Assembly: GCF_904846625.1 (NCBI RefSeq)
Contig: NZ_CAJHBL010000004.1
Location: 310,001 to 374,000 of the forward strand
Direction of reading: 5' to 3'
Source: Psychrobacter sp. JCM 18900
GTDB taxonomy: Bacteria > Pseudomonadota > Gammaproteobacteria > Pseudomonadales > Moraxellaceae
DNA length: 64,000 bases
Below the pieces are notes generated by a model. That model made no database searches and was not told the DNA's origin. It worked only from the letters and a program-made list of their open reading frames with translations. Position numbers and translations under genes: made by a program. Positions 55,801 through 64,000 of this stretch are shown one piece after another. Each line of letters starts with the position of its first letter. The first letter of the stretch is position 1.

Positions 55801-56613
55801 TTAAAACTTATAAAGCAAACCAAGCGTGGTCGCCGCTTCAGTACGTGAGTCGACCATTGGGCTATCATACTGCTCATTTGGTACATAGCTCACGCTTTGA
55901 TTGGCAAATCCTGCCCAGCGTTCATTGAAATCATAGTTGGCACTGATATTGATATACGGATTTAGGCTTGAGTTAGATTTATAAGCGTCAACGCCTGTCT
56001 CTGCTGACTCTTTTTCACTGACACCATAGTAGTATTCGTTGTAGTCAGCATCATGATATTCAAAGCCAATACTTGGATAGACCGTCAGCTTGCCTCTAGT
56101 AATTCTAGAAAGGTAGGTCAAGCGAGCCGTGTTACCGCCACTACGATCTAATACATCAGCACCTATCTGCGCGCGGATGCCGCCAATAGCAGTACGACGT
56201 TGATAGCTAAGACCTGCTTCTGCTGATGATTTACGCTCATCTAAGCCTTGTAGTGCGCCATTGGCATCATCAGGTTCAAACTCAGAACCCGCAAGCTTGG
56301 CATAAGCAGATAGCTGATTGACACCATCGTTGATCAGATATGCACCAGCTTGGGCACCGCGTACATAGACTTTGTTGTTGTCATAAAATGCACCTGGTAG
56401 CACGCGCACTTCAGTACTGTCTTCGAGATCATAGGCTGATTTGACTGCCATGACATTGACCCCAACGCTGAGCTCAGCATCTTTGTCAGTCGGCAAGTTG
56501 TCATTAAAAAGTGCGGCATTAGACATGCTAGCCACACTAAGTAGTGCAGTAGCGGTGAACGCGCCAAACATAGTACGTGTAGAGATATTAGGTAGCGCTG
56601 CAAGTTTTAACAT
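55801..56613 (-). CDS. MipA/OmpV-family outer-membrane protein
   Basis: A 270-residue beta-barrel protein with a signal peptide ending near SNAA (about residue 33). It follows the MipA/OmpV pattern: LSVGVNVMAV, a VRVLPGAFYDNNKVYVRG strand pair, RRTAIGGIRAQIGADVLD, TVYPSIGFEYHDADYNEYYYGV and an aromatic C-terminus (LLYKF) for barrel insertion. MipA scaffolds murein enzymes in E. coli; other members are porin-like. Role here not determined. It is a single gene. Confidence 0.85.
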   Translation of the reverse strand: MLKLAALPNISTRTMFGAFTATALLSVASMSNAALFNDNLPTDKDAELSVGVNVMAVKSAYDLEDSTEVRVLPGAFYDNNKVYVRGAQAGAYLINDGVNQLSAYAKLAGSEFEPDDANGALQGLDERKSSAEAGLSYQRRTAIGGIRAQIGADVLDRSGGNTARLTYLSRITRGKLTVYPSIGFEYHDADYNEYYYGVSEKESAETGVDAYKSNSSLNPYINISANYDFNERWAGFANQSVSYVPNEQYDSPMVDSRTEAATTLGLLYKF

Positions 56614-56760
56614 AATTGGATCTCGTAAGTGAGTATAAATAACTGAGTGGTGCGATTAAGCAAAACGTGTTCGAAAGAGTAAGCAATAAAACGAACCAGT
56701 AATGTTGATCAGTATGCTGTTTTTGGAGTCTATATAGCAATGATAGATAAGTATGAGCAT

Positions 56761-57834
56761 TTACTCAATGGCTTTTAGTACTTGCAGTAATTGCTGATGA
56801 ATATCTTGCCACCACCAGACAAAACCAATACTGATAAGTAACATCGCAAGCCATGGTAAGAGCTGCCAAATAATGGAGGGTTTTTTAAGTGCTTCGGGTT
56901 CAATACTATTATGAACAGCTTCATGACTTAACGATGAATTGTTAGCAGTAATGCTTTTAGCATATACGTCTGCCGTATTCGTTTCATTGTTTGCAACCAC
57001 AGTATCTTGCTCGGTTGAATTGGCAGCAAAGTAAGGTGATTGATTGAGAGGAGTAGCATCATAACGGCTTTGGTTATCGTGTTGGTCATTATACTGGCCA
57101 CTATAATGACTGTTATATGATGGGGTGTCGTGAGCGCTGTATGAATAGTTGGTTTGATAAGCGTTGAACGTGCGCTGTTGTTGAATCGCTGCGTTTTGTA
57201 TAGCAACTGCTAGACGCTGACGGTAGCCAATGGCAAAAGCCAATGCAATCACTAGTCCCGTGATTGCGCCACCGATATGACCAGCATTATCAATTCCCGG
57301 TACGGCAAACCCATAGACGAGGTTGATGCCCATAATGAATATCAGGCTTTTTAGATTGAGCACCATGCCATTGACCGATATTTTAAACAGTGCAGCGATT
57401 AATAATGCCGCGCCAATACCCATGATACCGCCAGAGGCACCAGCTGATAGTCCAGGCTGTCCTGTGCCATCCAAAATACTTTGCCATGTCACATAACTAT
57501 TGAGTAAGTTACCACCGATTGCCGCCAGCAAAAATAACGCCAAAAACTTGGCTGAGCCAAACATCGGCTCGGCAATCTGCCCAAAGAAATACATGGCAAA
57601 CCCATTAAACAATAAATGCATCAAACCAATGTGCAAAAACGCACTGCTGACCAGTCGCCAAGGATCATCGCCCATGGTAAATGGCAACGCATTAGCACCC
57701 CATTTGAGCAGCGCTTCAGTGGAAGGATTGTTGGCATCGACACCTGTCAATATCTGCATAATAAATAGCCCGATAAAGCTGGCTAATAGCAGGGTAGTGA
57801 CGGGTGCTGTTTTTAATAGTTGTTGAATGGTCAT
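56761..57834 (-). CDS. Rhomboid-family intramembrane serine protease
   Basis: A 357-residue membrane protease. The first 215 residues are a six-helix rhomboid domain with the L1 motif DPWRLVSSAFLHIGLMHLLFN near residue 58, the catalytic serine in the GASGG motif (about residue 135) and the catalytic His in DNAGHIGGAITG (about residue 187). A Tyr/Ser/Asn/Gln-rich linker follows (about 215-330) and one last membrane segment near the C-terminus, so this is a 6+1 arrangement. Substrates unknown. Confidence 0.9.
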   Translation of the reverse strand: MTIQQLLKTAPVTTLLLASFIGLFIMQILTGVDANNPSTEALLKWGANALPFTMGDDPWRLVSSAFLHIGLMHLLFNGFAMYFFGQIAEPMFGSAKFLALFLLAAIGGNLLNSYVTWQSILDGTGQPGLSAGASGGIMGIGAALLIAALFKISVNGMVLNLKSLIFIMGINLVYGFAVPGIDNAGHIGGAITGLVIALAFAIGYRQRLAVAIQNAAIQQQRTFNAYQTNYSYSAHDTPSYNSHYSGQYNDQHDNQSRYDATPLNQSPYFAANSTEQDTVVANNETNTADVYAKSITANNSSLSHEAVHNSIEPEALKKPSIIWQLLPWLAMLLISIGFVWWWQDIHQQLLQVLKAIE

Positions 57835-57966
57835 AAAAGCGAGATATCATCAAAATGTTGTATATATAGTATAAAGGGTATGGTCAGACAATGTTATTTA
57901 TCGGCAGGTCATCATGGTACAAGTTTTCATAATCTTGATGGCTGATAGCTTTTAAAACTAGCAAGC

Positions 57967-58035
57967 TCTTAGAAATCGAAAATTCTTAGAAATCGAAAGT
58001 TCTTAAGAACGGATAGCTCTTAAAAATGAATAGCT
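57967..58035. repeat. 17-base tandem repeat just beyond lldD
   Basis: Four consecutive 17-base units start at 57967, 57984, 58001 and 58018, each beginning TCTTA; a fifth partial unit contains the lldD stop. Confidence 0.75.
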
Positions 58036-59235
58036 CTAAAAATTACCAACTTTAAGATTTTCGTAAGTACCTTTTACCAAGATATCATCCGTAACTTTAT
58101 TGATATCGGTATGACCGCAGAACGCCATTGAGATATCACACTCTTTATAGATAATTTCGAGCGCGCGGCGTACACCATCTTCACCATAAGCGCCCAGTCC
58201 ATAGAGAAAAGCGCGACCAATCATTGTGCCCTTTGCACCCAGCGATATCGCTTTTAGCACATCTTGACCGGAGCGAATGCCACTATCTAACCACACTTCA
58301 ATATCGCTATTTTCAGCATGGACGGCTTGTACGATGTCAGACAGCGCAGAAATAGAAGACAGTGCACCATCCAATTGACGGCCACCATGGTTTGAGACGA
58401 CCAGTGCATCGGCACCGCTACGGGCCGCCATGATGGCATCTTCAGGTTCCATGATGCCTTTGATGATGAGCTTGCCACCCCACATATCTTTGATACGCGC
58501 CACATCATCCCAGCTCAAACGTGGATCAAACTGCTCTTCCGTCCATGAGCTTAATGATGACAAGTCTTCGACACCTTTGGCATGACCGACGATATTGCCA
58601 AAGCTACGACGTTTGGTGCCTAGCATATTCATACACCACTGCGGCTTAGTCATTAGATTCATGATGTTGGTAAGTGTCGGTTTAGGCGGAGCAGACAAGC
58701 CGTTTTTGATGTCTTTATGACGCTGACCCATGACCTGCAAGTCGGCAGTTAATATTAGGGCTGAACAATTGGCATCTTTGGCCCGTTGAACCAGATTGGC
58801 CATATAGTCTTGATCGCGCATGACATATAACTGAAACCAAAACGGCTTGCTGGTATGAGTGGCGATGTCTTCGATAGAGCAGATGCTCATAGTCGAGAGC
58901 GAGAAGGGCACGCCAAATTTTTCGGCGGCACGCGCAGCATGAATCTCGCCATCTGCCCACATCATACCAGTGAATCCAGTCGGAGCGATGGCGACAGGCA
59001 TATTGACGGACTCGCCAATCATTTGTGTTGCTAGACTGCGATTGTCCATATCGACCAATACTCGCTGGCGCAGTTTGATACGGTCAAAGTCAGTTTCATT
59101 ACTACGATACGTGGTCTCAGTCCATGAGCCTGAATCGACATAGTCATAAAACATACGCGGCACTTTACGCTCGGCGACACGGCGCAGGTCTTCGATCTCT
59201 GTTATTTTCTTTAGTACTGGTTTTAAATCTTTCAT
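58036..59235 (-). CDS. lldD: L-lactate dehydrogenase (FMN, quinone-linked)
   Basis: A 399-residue FMN-dependent 2-hydroxyacid dehydrogenase that oxidises L-lactate to pyruvate and feeds electrons to the respiratory chain. Visible: RVPRMFYDYVDSGSWTE-like opening (KVPRMFYDYVDSGS), PVAIAPTGFTGMMW, WFQLYVMRD, LIIKGIMEPEDA, the active-site SNHGGRQLDGA (about residues 280-290) and DSGIRSGQDV, then GRAFLYGLGAYGE. Length fits LldD (about 396). No lactate permease gene is adjacent. Confidence 0.93.
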   Translation of the reverse strand: MKDLKPVLKKITEIEDLRRVAERKVPRMFYDYVDSGSWTETTYRSNETDFDRIKLRQRVLVDMDNRSLATQMIGESVNMPVAIAPTGFTGMMWADGEIHAARAAEKFGVPFSLSTMSICSIEDIATHTSKPFWFQLYVMRDQDYMANLVQRAKDANCSALILTADLQVMGQRHKDIKNGLSAPPKPTLTNIMNLMTKPQWCMNMLGTKRRSFGNIVGHAKGVEDLSSLSSWTEEQFDPRLSWDDVARIKDMWGGKLIIKGIMEPEDAIMAARSGADALVVSNHGGRQLDGALSSISALSDIVQAVHAENSDIEVWLDSGIRSGQDVLKAISLGAKGTMIGRAFLYGLGAYGEDGVRRALEIIYKECDISMAFCGHTDINKVTDDILVKGTYENLKVGNF

Positions 59236-59291
59236 GATTTCTCACCACTTTATCATCGTAATAGGGCGTCTTTGTTATAGGTCTAATGCTA

Positions 59292-59600
59292 TTAAGCGAG
59301 CAGCTGCTGCAAATCCATCACCGAGAACGGATAGTTTAATCGTTTGGATGGTGTCAAAATCACAGGAATAGCTGTGGCAAATTCCATCATCAGCGCCTCA
59401 TCAAAGTCTGCAATATCGACATTTTGGTAACTAATCGGTTGTACGGCCTGAAACTGAGTGAGTATTTGCTCAGCGATATCACATAAATGGCAGCCTGAGG
59501 TGCCGAGTAGCCACCATTGATTGTTATTTTCAGCGGTGTTGAGGCTTGGATTTGCTGCAATAACACGCGCTCGTAATACTTCTATATTATCATCGTGCAT
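59292..59600 (-). CDS. Glutaredoxin-like (DUF836-type) thioredoxin-fold protein
   Basis: A 102-residue protein with a thioredoxin fold: the redox motif CHLC (about residues 36-39) in GTSGCHLCDIAEQIL, a strand with YQNVDIADFDEAL, and the cis-Pro in AIPVIL. The N-terminus has about 25 extra polar residues. Such proteins handle thiol-disulfide exchange; the partner is unknown. It lies 56 bases downstream of lldD's start region, upstream of it on the same strand, so the two may share a transcript. Confidence 0.82.
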   Translation of the reverse strand: MHDDNIEVLRARVIAANPSLNTAENNNQWWLLGTSGCHLCDIAEQILTQFQAVQPISYQNVDIADFDEALMMEFATAIPVILTPSKRLNYPFSVMDLQQLLA

Positions 59601-59897
59601 GGGTAATCTCTTATCTTCATACTGATTGCAAAGCGCTGATGCTCAGCACGCGCTTATTTAAAACATAAAATACTTTAACGGTCATTACATCATAAAGAAG
59701 TGGGGTAAATAATGACAGCGATTGTGAGATTAGGTAAGATGACCTGCTATTGATCGTTATTAATGACGAATGCTCAACGGTCGATGATCGGCTATAAATA
59801 GCCCGTTTACAATTATTGATTCTTAGTTGATGTTTTATAGTCATTAATAGAGTATCTATCTTATCTTATTACTTTTTTAACCACTCGGATATCGCGC

Positions 59898-60587
59898 ATG
59901 GCAAGTTTTGGCACATTTATCAAACGTCTGTTATTGGCAATTATGCTATTGGTTGTCGCATTCCATATATTGGTCGTTGGGCTACTATTAATTTGGAAAA
60001 CGCAGCCAATTAACAACAGTATGTTTATGTTGACGCATCGCCTAACGGGCGGCACGGTCACTCAGACATGGGCTGAATATGATGCGATTGCCAAATCTGC
60101 CAAGCAAGCGGCGATTGTGAGTGAAGACTCGACGTTTAGTCAGCACAGTGGTTTTGATTTTAAAGGTATCAAAGCCGCACAAAAGAAAAATGAAGAAACA
60201 GGAAAAATGTCTGCTGGCGGCTCAACGATTACTCAGCAATTGGCAAAAAACTTGTTCCTCACCTCGCATCGCTCTTATGTGCGTAAAGCGGAAGAGGCTG
60301 TCATCACTGTGATGATTGAAACGCTATGGGATAAGCAGCGCATCATGACCGCTTACCTAAATGTGGCGGAGTTTGGTAATGGTATCTATGGTATAGACGC
60401 GGCAGCGCATCATTATTTCGATAAGTCTGCGGCCAATCTAAACCGAGATGAGTCAGCGCTTCTGATTGCGATGCTCACCAATCCAAAATACTACGAAGAT
60501 AATCAAGGCGATAAGCGTTTGCGTAACAAGCAACGTATTATCAAAAAACGCATGAAAAATGCTGTATTACCGCAAGCAGCTTCGTAA
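59898..60587 (+). CDS. mtgA: Monofunctional peptidoglycan transglycosylase
   Basis: A 229-residue glycosyltransferase 51 enzyme that polymerises lipid II without a transpeptidase domain. One N-terminal membrane anchor lies at about residues 12-34. The catalytic motifs are present: VSEDSTFSQHSGFDFKGI (Glu about residue 75), GGSTITQQLAKNLFL, RKAEEAVITVMIE, and KQRIMTAYLNVAEFGNGIYGI. The start is the ATG at 59898. A 176-bp MITE copy follows 21 bases after the stop. Confidence 0.94.
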   Translation: MASFGTFIKRLLLAIMLLVVAFHILVVGLLLIWKTQPINNSMFMLTHRLTGGTVTQTWAEYDAIAKSAKQAAIVSEDSTFSQHSGFDFKGIKAAQKKNEETGKMSAGGSTITQQLAKNLFLTSHRSYVRKAEEAVITVMIETLWDKQRIMTAYLNVAEFGNGIYGIDAAAHHYFDKSAANLNRDESALLIAMLTNPKYYEDNQGDKRLRNKQRIIKKRMKNAVLPQAAS

Positions 60588-60608
60588 ATATAAAGCATTA
60601 GGGTTGGG

Positions 60609-60784
60609 CTAGGGCGTGTCCTCATTTTAAAAATGGTGATAAAAATGAGATAAATTGCCGTCAAACAAGGAAAATAGTGCAGATAATATCGAGATATTGA
60701 CCAACTATTTGACGATGTTTGGCAAAATTTAGCTGTTTTTAGCCCATTTAGAGGACACTCGTTTGAATTGAGGACACGCCCTAG
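60609..60784. mobile_element. 176-bp MITE-like element, copy 4
   Basis: CTAGGGCGTGTCCTCATTTT to GACACGCCCTAG, nearly base-for-base the same as copy 2. It lies between mtgA and ppk1. Confidence 0.88.
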
Positions 60785-60899
60785 ATTATAGGATCGAATG
60801 TTGTAGGCTCGGCTATTTCGAATAAAACTAGGACAGACCCTAATAAAGACAGAACGATAAAAGATGATGGCGTATCGATAACGCAAAAGGAGTAGTGAC

Positions 60900-63143
60900 G
60901 TGGTAGAGATGACTAGTAATCAGGGCAGTGGTGATGTTAACGATATGATTGACGTTAATAATGTTGAAGATGGCGCTAATGATAATATTAATAAAGACAT
61001 CAATATAGATAATAGCCAGAACGACTTGGCCGAAATCGAATGGCAACGCTCAGCAGATGGCAGCTATTCACCGAGCAGTTATATCAATCGTGACTTGTCT
61101 TTACTACAGTTTCATCTGCGAGTATTAGCGCAGGCATCTAGTTCGCGTCACCCATTGCTTGAACGCTTATTTTTCTTGATTATTTTTTCATCCAATCTCG
61201 ATGAGTTTTTTGAGATTCGTGTCGCTGGCATCATGCAAAAGCTTAACATCGGTGATGTATCGACCAGTGCTCATGGTATGCGTCCTAGCGAAGTGCTAAA
61301 CGAGATATCTATTATCACTCATGCCGCAATCAGTGAGCAGTACCGTATTCTCAATGAGGATATCCTGCCAGCACTTGCGCTCGAAGATATTCGCTATCTC
61401 AAACGTGATGAACTAAACGCTGAGCAGTCTGCATGGATGAAGCGTTATTTTACGGAGCAAGTCGTACCCGTATTGACGCCGATTAGTATTGATCCGGCGC
61501 ATCCATTCCCGCGTCTTGTAAATAAAAGCTTAAACTTTATCGCTACCTTGGAAGGCAAAGACGCCTTTGGACGTGATATCAACTTAGCGATTGTACCTGC
61601 GCCGCGCAGTCTACCGCGTGTGATTCGTCTGCCAGATGAGCTAACTGGTGGTAAAGAGCATCATGTAATGCTATCCGCTATCATTCATGAGCATATCGGT
61701 GAGCTATTCCCTGGCATGAGTGTAACTGGCTGTCACCAATTTAGGCTGACACGTAATGCTGATTTAGACTTGGCCGATGATGTCGAAGATATTGCCAAAG
61801 CACTAGAAGGCGAGCTTGAAAACCGCCGCTTCGGTGATAAGGTGCGCCTTGAGGTCACAACTGATTGCCCAACGCATATCAGTGAGTATCTGCTTAATGA
61901 GTTTGAGCTGCATGACAATCAGCTATACCGTGTCAATGGCCCCGTTAACCTAACGCGTTTGCTGTTTGACTTTAATATTCCTGCGCTGCGCTATCAGCCA
62001 TTTACTCATGTCGTGCCAAAGGCATTTCGCCGAGAAATGGATAAGTCAGATAAATCGACCAGTATGTTCGCTGCCATGCGTAAAAGCGATGTGCTGGTTC
62101 ATCATCCTTTTCATGCGTTCTCACCGATTATTAATTTACTTTGGCAGGCTGCCAGCGATCCTAAAGTATTGGCAATTAAACAAACGCTATATCGCTCAGG
62201 CACCAATTCAGAAATTGTCAAAGCACTTGCCGCCGCCGCTCGTAATGGCAAAGAAGTCACGGCTGTTATCGAGCTGCGTGCGCGTTTTGATGAAGCATCT
62301 AATATCGCAGTTGCCAACTATCTACAAGAAGCAGGCGCGGTCGTGGTCTACGGTATCGTCGGTTATAAAACCCATGCCAAGCTTATGCTAATCGTACGCC
62401 GCGAGGATGATCGAATCCGCCGTTATGTGCATCTGGGCACTGGTAACTATCACGCGGCAAATGCTAAGGTCTATACCGACTATGGTCTGTTTAGCGCCGA
62501 CCCTGATATCTCAGAAGATGTTCACAAAATATTCCAAGAGCTAACCGGCATGGGTAAGCCAGCCAACCTCAAAAAATTGCTACATGCACCGTTTACTTTG
62601 CATGAGAAATTGATGAGCTTTATCGATGATGAAATCGCTCATGCCAAAGCGGGCAAACGTTCTCATATTATTATCAAAGCCAATGCGCTCACTGAGCGCC
62701 GCCTCATTGATAAATTATATGATGCCTCGCAGGCAGGCGTTAAGATTGAATTAATTCTGCGTTCTATGTGTTGTCTACGTCCACAAGTAAAAGGACTCTC
62801 TGAAAACATCACTGTGCGTTCTGTTATCGGTCGGTTTTTGGAGCATACGCGCGTTTATTATTTCTACAACGATGGCAATGAGCGCTTGTACTGCGGTAGT
62901 GCAGACTGGATGGATCGTAACCTGTTCCATCGCGTAGAAGTGGCATTCCCGATTGAGAATAAAAAGCTATTTAAGCAGATTTATCAAGATGGCTTAATTA
63001 ACTACTTACAGGATAATACGCAAGCATGGACACTTGATGGCACTGGCGTGTGGCAGCAGCTACAGCCAGCAGCAGGTGAGGAGCCACACGTCGCACAAGA
63101 GCATTTATTAAAAACGATTAATCGTGTCGAGGAATCTAGCTAA
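60900..63143 (+). CDS. ppk1: Polyphosphate kinase 1
   Basis: A 747-residue enzyme that makes polyphosphate from ATP. The GTG at 60900 is chosen because AAGGAG lies 7 bases ahead. After a low-complexity Asp/Asn tail of about 45 residues come the Ppk N domain ([19 protein letters not shown]), the middle domain, and the two catalytic phospholipase D-like domains with [14 protein letters not shown], the autophosphorylated His in [16 protein letters not shown], and [17 protein letters not shown]. It is the last large gene in the window and ends at a terminator. Confidence 0.95.
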   Translation: MVEMTSNQGSGDVNDMIDVNNVEDGANDNINKDINIDNSQNDLAEIEWQRSADGSYSPSSYINRDLSLLQFHLRVLAQASSSRHPLLERLFFLIIFSSNLDEFFEIRVAGIMQKLNIGDVSTSAHGMRPSEVLNEISIITHAAISEQYRILNEDILPALALEDIRYLKRDELNAEQSAWMKRYFTEQVVPVLTPISIDPAHPFPRLVNKSLNFIATLEGKDAFGRDINLAIVPAPRSLPRVIRLPDELTGGKEHHVMLSAIIHEHIGELFPGMSVTGCHQFRLTRNADLDLADDVEDIAKALEGELENRRFGDKVRLEVTTDCPTHISEYLLNEFELHDNQLYRVNGPVNLTRLLFDFNIPALRYQPFTHVVPKAFRREMDKSDKSTSMFAAMRKSDVLVHHPFHAFSPIINLLWQAASDPKVLAIKQTLYRSGTNSEIVKALAAAARNGKEVTAVIELRARFDEASNIAVANYLQEAGAVVVYGIVGYKTHAKLMLIVRREDDRIRRYVHLGTGNYHAANAKVYTDYGLFSADPDISEDVHKIFQELTGMGKPANLKKLLHAPFTLHEKLMSFIDDEIAHAKAGKRSHIIIKANALTERRLIDKLYDASQAGVKIELILRSMCCLRPQVKGLSENITVRSVIGRFLEHTRVYYFYNDGNERLYCGSADWMDRNLFHRVEVAFPIENKKLFKQIYQDGLINYLQDNTQAWTLDGTGVWQQLQPAAGEEPHVAQEHLLKTINRVEESS

Positions 63144-63193
63144 TCTGTAAAAGCACTTTTAGCTGATATTCAACTATTCAATTATCTATCTAG

Positions 63194-63227
63194 CCAAGCA
63201 CTGGTAAATACTGGTGCTTGGTTTTTT
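63194..63227 (+). terminator. Rho-independent terminator after ppk1
   Basis: Stem CCAAGCAC / GTGCTTGG around a 12-base loop followed by six T. Confidence 0.82.
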
Positions 63228-63457
63228 GTGCTTACCAATTGCAAAAGTTACAAACCGACTTGCAACCTCACAATTATTCACATATTGATACGGCAGTACA
63301 CTGGTGCATTACCCAAGGTCATACCTATAATTAATATCAATTCTGACGCTACTTGATAAGTATTGGTTACTCATTTGGGCGTTGGTACAGTCTTGAAACA
63401 TATATCTATTTAACGTTTCAAAACCATGTAATCAAATCATAATAATAGGAAATAAAC

Positions 63458-63629
63458 CATGAGTACTACTAACGATGACAATTCAGATATCAAGCAAGCT
63501 GCAGAACAGGTAAATGGTCAGGAAGTTGAGAAGAACTTAGCAGAGAATAAAAAGGTTGACGCTTCTGAATCATTAAGCGAAGAAGAGCAAACGCCTTTTA
63601 TCGATGATGATCTACGTACTGATAAGTAA
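63458..63629 (+). pseudogene. Small acidic protein gene, apparently frameshifted near its start
   Basis: The ATG at 63458 has AGGAA ahead of it but its frame ends after 23 codons. The frame that continues to the stop at 63627-63629 reads NSDIKQAAEQVNGQEVEKN and on to FIDDDLRTDK, an acidic protein of about 55 residues. One base too many in the AAA at 63479-63481 would explain the break. The continuing frame has its own ATG at 63474 (51 residues) but without a ribosome-binding site at proper distance. Either a recent frameshift, a sequence error, or use of the 63474 start. Confidence 0.5.
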
Positions 63630-63682
63630 TCTACGACATCAAACATCGAATTAATAACCAATAATAAAGCAAGGGATATGCC

Positions 63683-63940
63683 ATGACTATGCAAGAACCA
63701 GTAGTAACAGACACAGAAGAAAAGGTAATCGTAGATGACCCTGCTGCTAATGAATTAGAAAACCCTAAAGATAGCTACGCAGGGCGCAAGCACAAGCCTG
63801 AAATCGATGGCCCTGAGCAAGACTCACAAGAGACCGACGAAGTTTATGCTGATCCACGTAAAGAAGAGAATCTTCCAGCTGGTGGCAAGAATGCAGCAGA
63901 ACTAAGTGCCTACGACTTGAGCCAAAAAGGTAACGAGTAA
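63683..63940 (+). CDS. Small acidic hypothetical protein
   Basis: An 85-residue, highly charged protein rich in Glu, Asp, Pro and Lys (NPKDSYAGRKHKPEIDG in the middle) with no hydrophobic core, so probably disordered. AAGGGAT lies ahead of the ATG. A second ATG 6 bases later is possible. It resembles its upstream neighbour in acidity and size, so both may belong to a stress-related or disordered-protein pair. I do not recognise the family. Confidence 0.65.
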   Translation: MTMQEPVVTDTEEKVIVDDPAANELENPKDSYAGRKHKPEIDGPEQDSQETDEVYADPRKEENLPAGGKNAAELSAYDLSQKGNE

Positions 63941-64000
63941 AGGACTATAGATAACAGTGTGCTAATCAAATCGACAAAATTATAAATATAAAAAGAGGAT

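Noticed and set aside
57967..58035. Tandem repeats as a CRISPR array
   Set aside because: Units are 17 bases with no spacers and no cas genes are present.

Overview
The window looks like a chromosomal segment of a Moraxellaceae gamma-proteobacterium, most likely Psychrobacter. This is inferred from moderate-to-low GC, the overall style of the proteins (Aer-like PAS, YjiH in a hut locus, DUF2799 lipoprotein, MipA, long TopA and Lon), and two families of short dispersed repeats. No rRNA, tRNA, CRISPR array, prophage or complete insertion sequence was seen.

Layout. 1-4987: end of a molybdenum hydroxylase locus (FAD subunit tail, molybdopterin subunit, XdhC-type chaperone, MocA-type nucleotidyltransferase). 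5036-7449: a GNAT acetyltransferase, an AT-rich coiled-coil membrane protein and a methyltransferase. 7866-11155: a leftward set of five genes encoding a roadblock/LC7 protein, a free Aer-type PAS protein, a PhnD-like binding protein without signal peptide, an unknown protein, and a protein that looks like a winged helix joined to a second diverged roadblock domain. This is the best candidate here for an undescribed system. 11779-13125: gdhA. 13413-24935: a histidine-use region with hutU-yjiH-hutH-hutG-hutI leftward, hutC divergent, and a polar amino-acid ABC transporter rightward. The transporter is preceded by a structured leader and a 39-codon upstream ORF that overlaps it by ATGA. Histidine would be imported, taken to glutamate by HutHUIG, and the neighbouring GdhA interconverts glutamate and 2-oxoglutarate.

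25048-29565: a DMT exporter, then trpR, trpE, trpG and an LprI-like secreted protein. 30053-41343: an iron block with a TonB-dependent receptor, PepSY membrane protein, FatB/VctP-type siderophore ABC transporter and tonB-exbB-exbD, with Fur-box-like palindromes upstream of the receptor and around the tonB/ABC divergence. 41569-63143: mostly housekeeping genes (topA, sodC, lon, an Na+/H+ antiporter-family gene, 5-formyl-THF cyclo-ligase, fumC, a mipA-like gene, rhomboid protease, lldD, mtgA, ppk1) plus a DUF4238 gene broken by an in-frame stop at codon 7. 63458-63940: two small acidic proteins, the first apparently frameshifted.

Repeats. A 176-bp palindromic-ended MITE-like element occurs four times at exactly the same length (13152, 17584, 38474, 60609), with several end fragments. 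A second family of about 105 bp occurs at about 8532, 10640, 17459 and 22095, with diverged copies near 46030 and 54300. Both families sit between genes of the same transcription unit in places, including the middle of the hut operon, and one copy supplies the last codons and stop of a gene.
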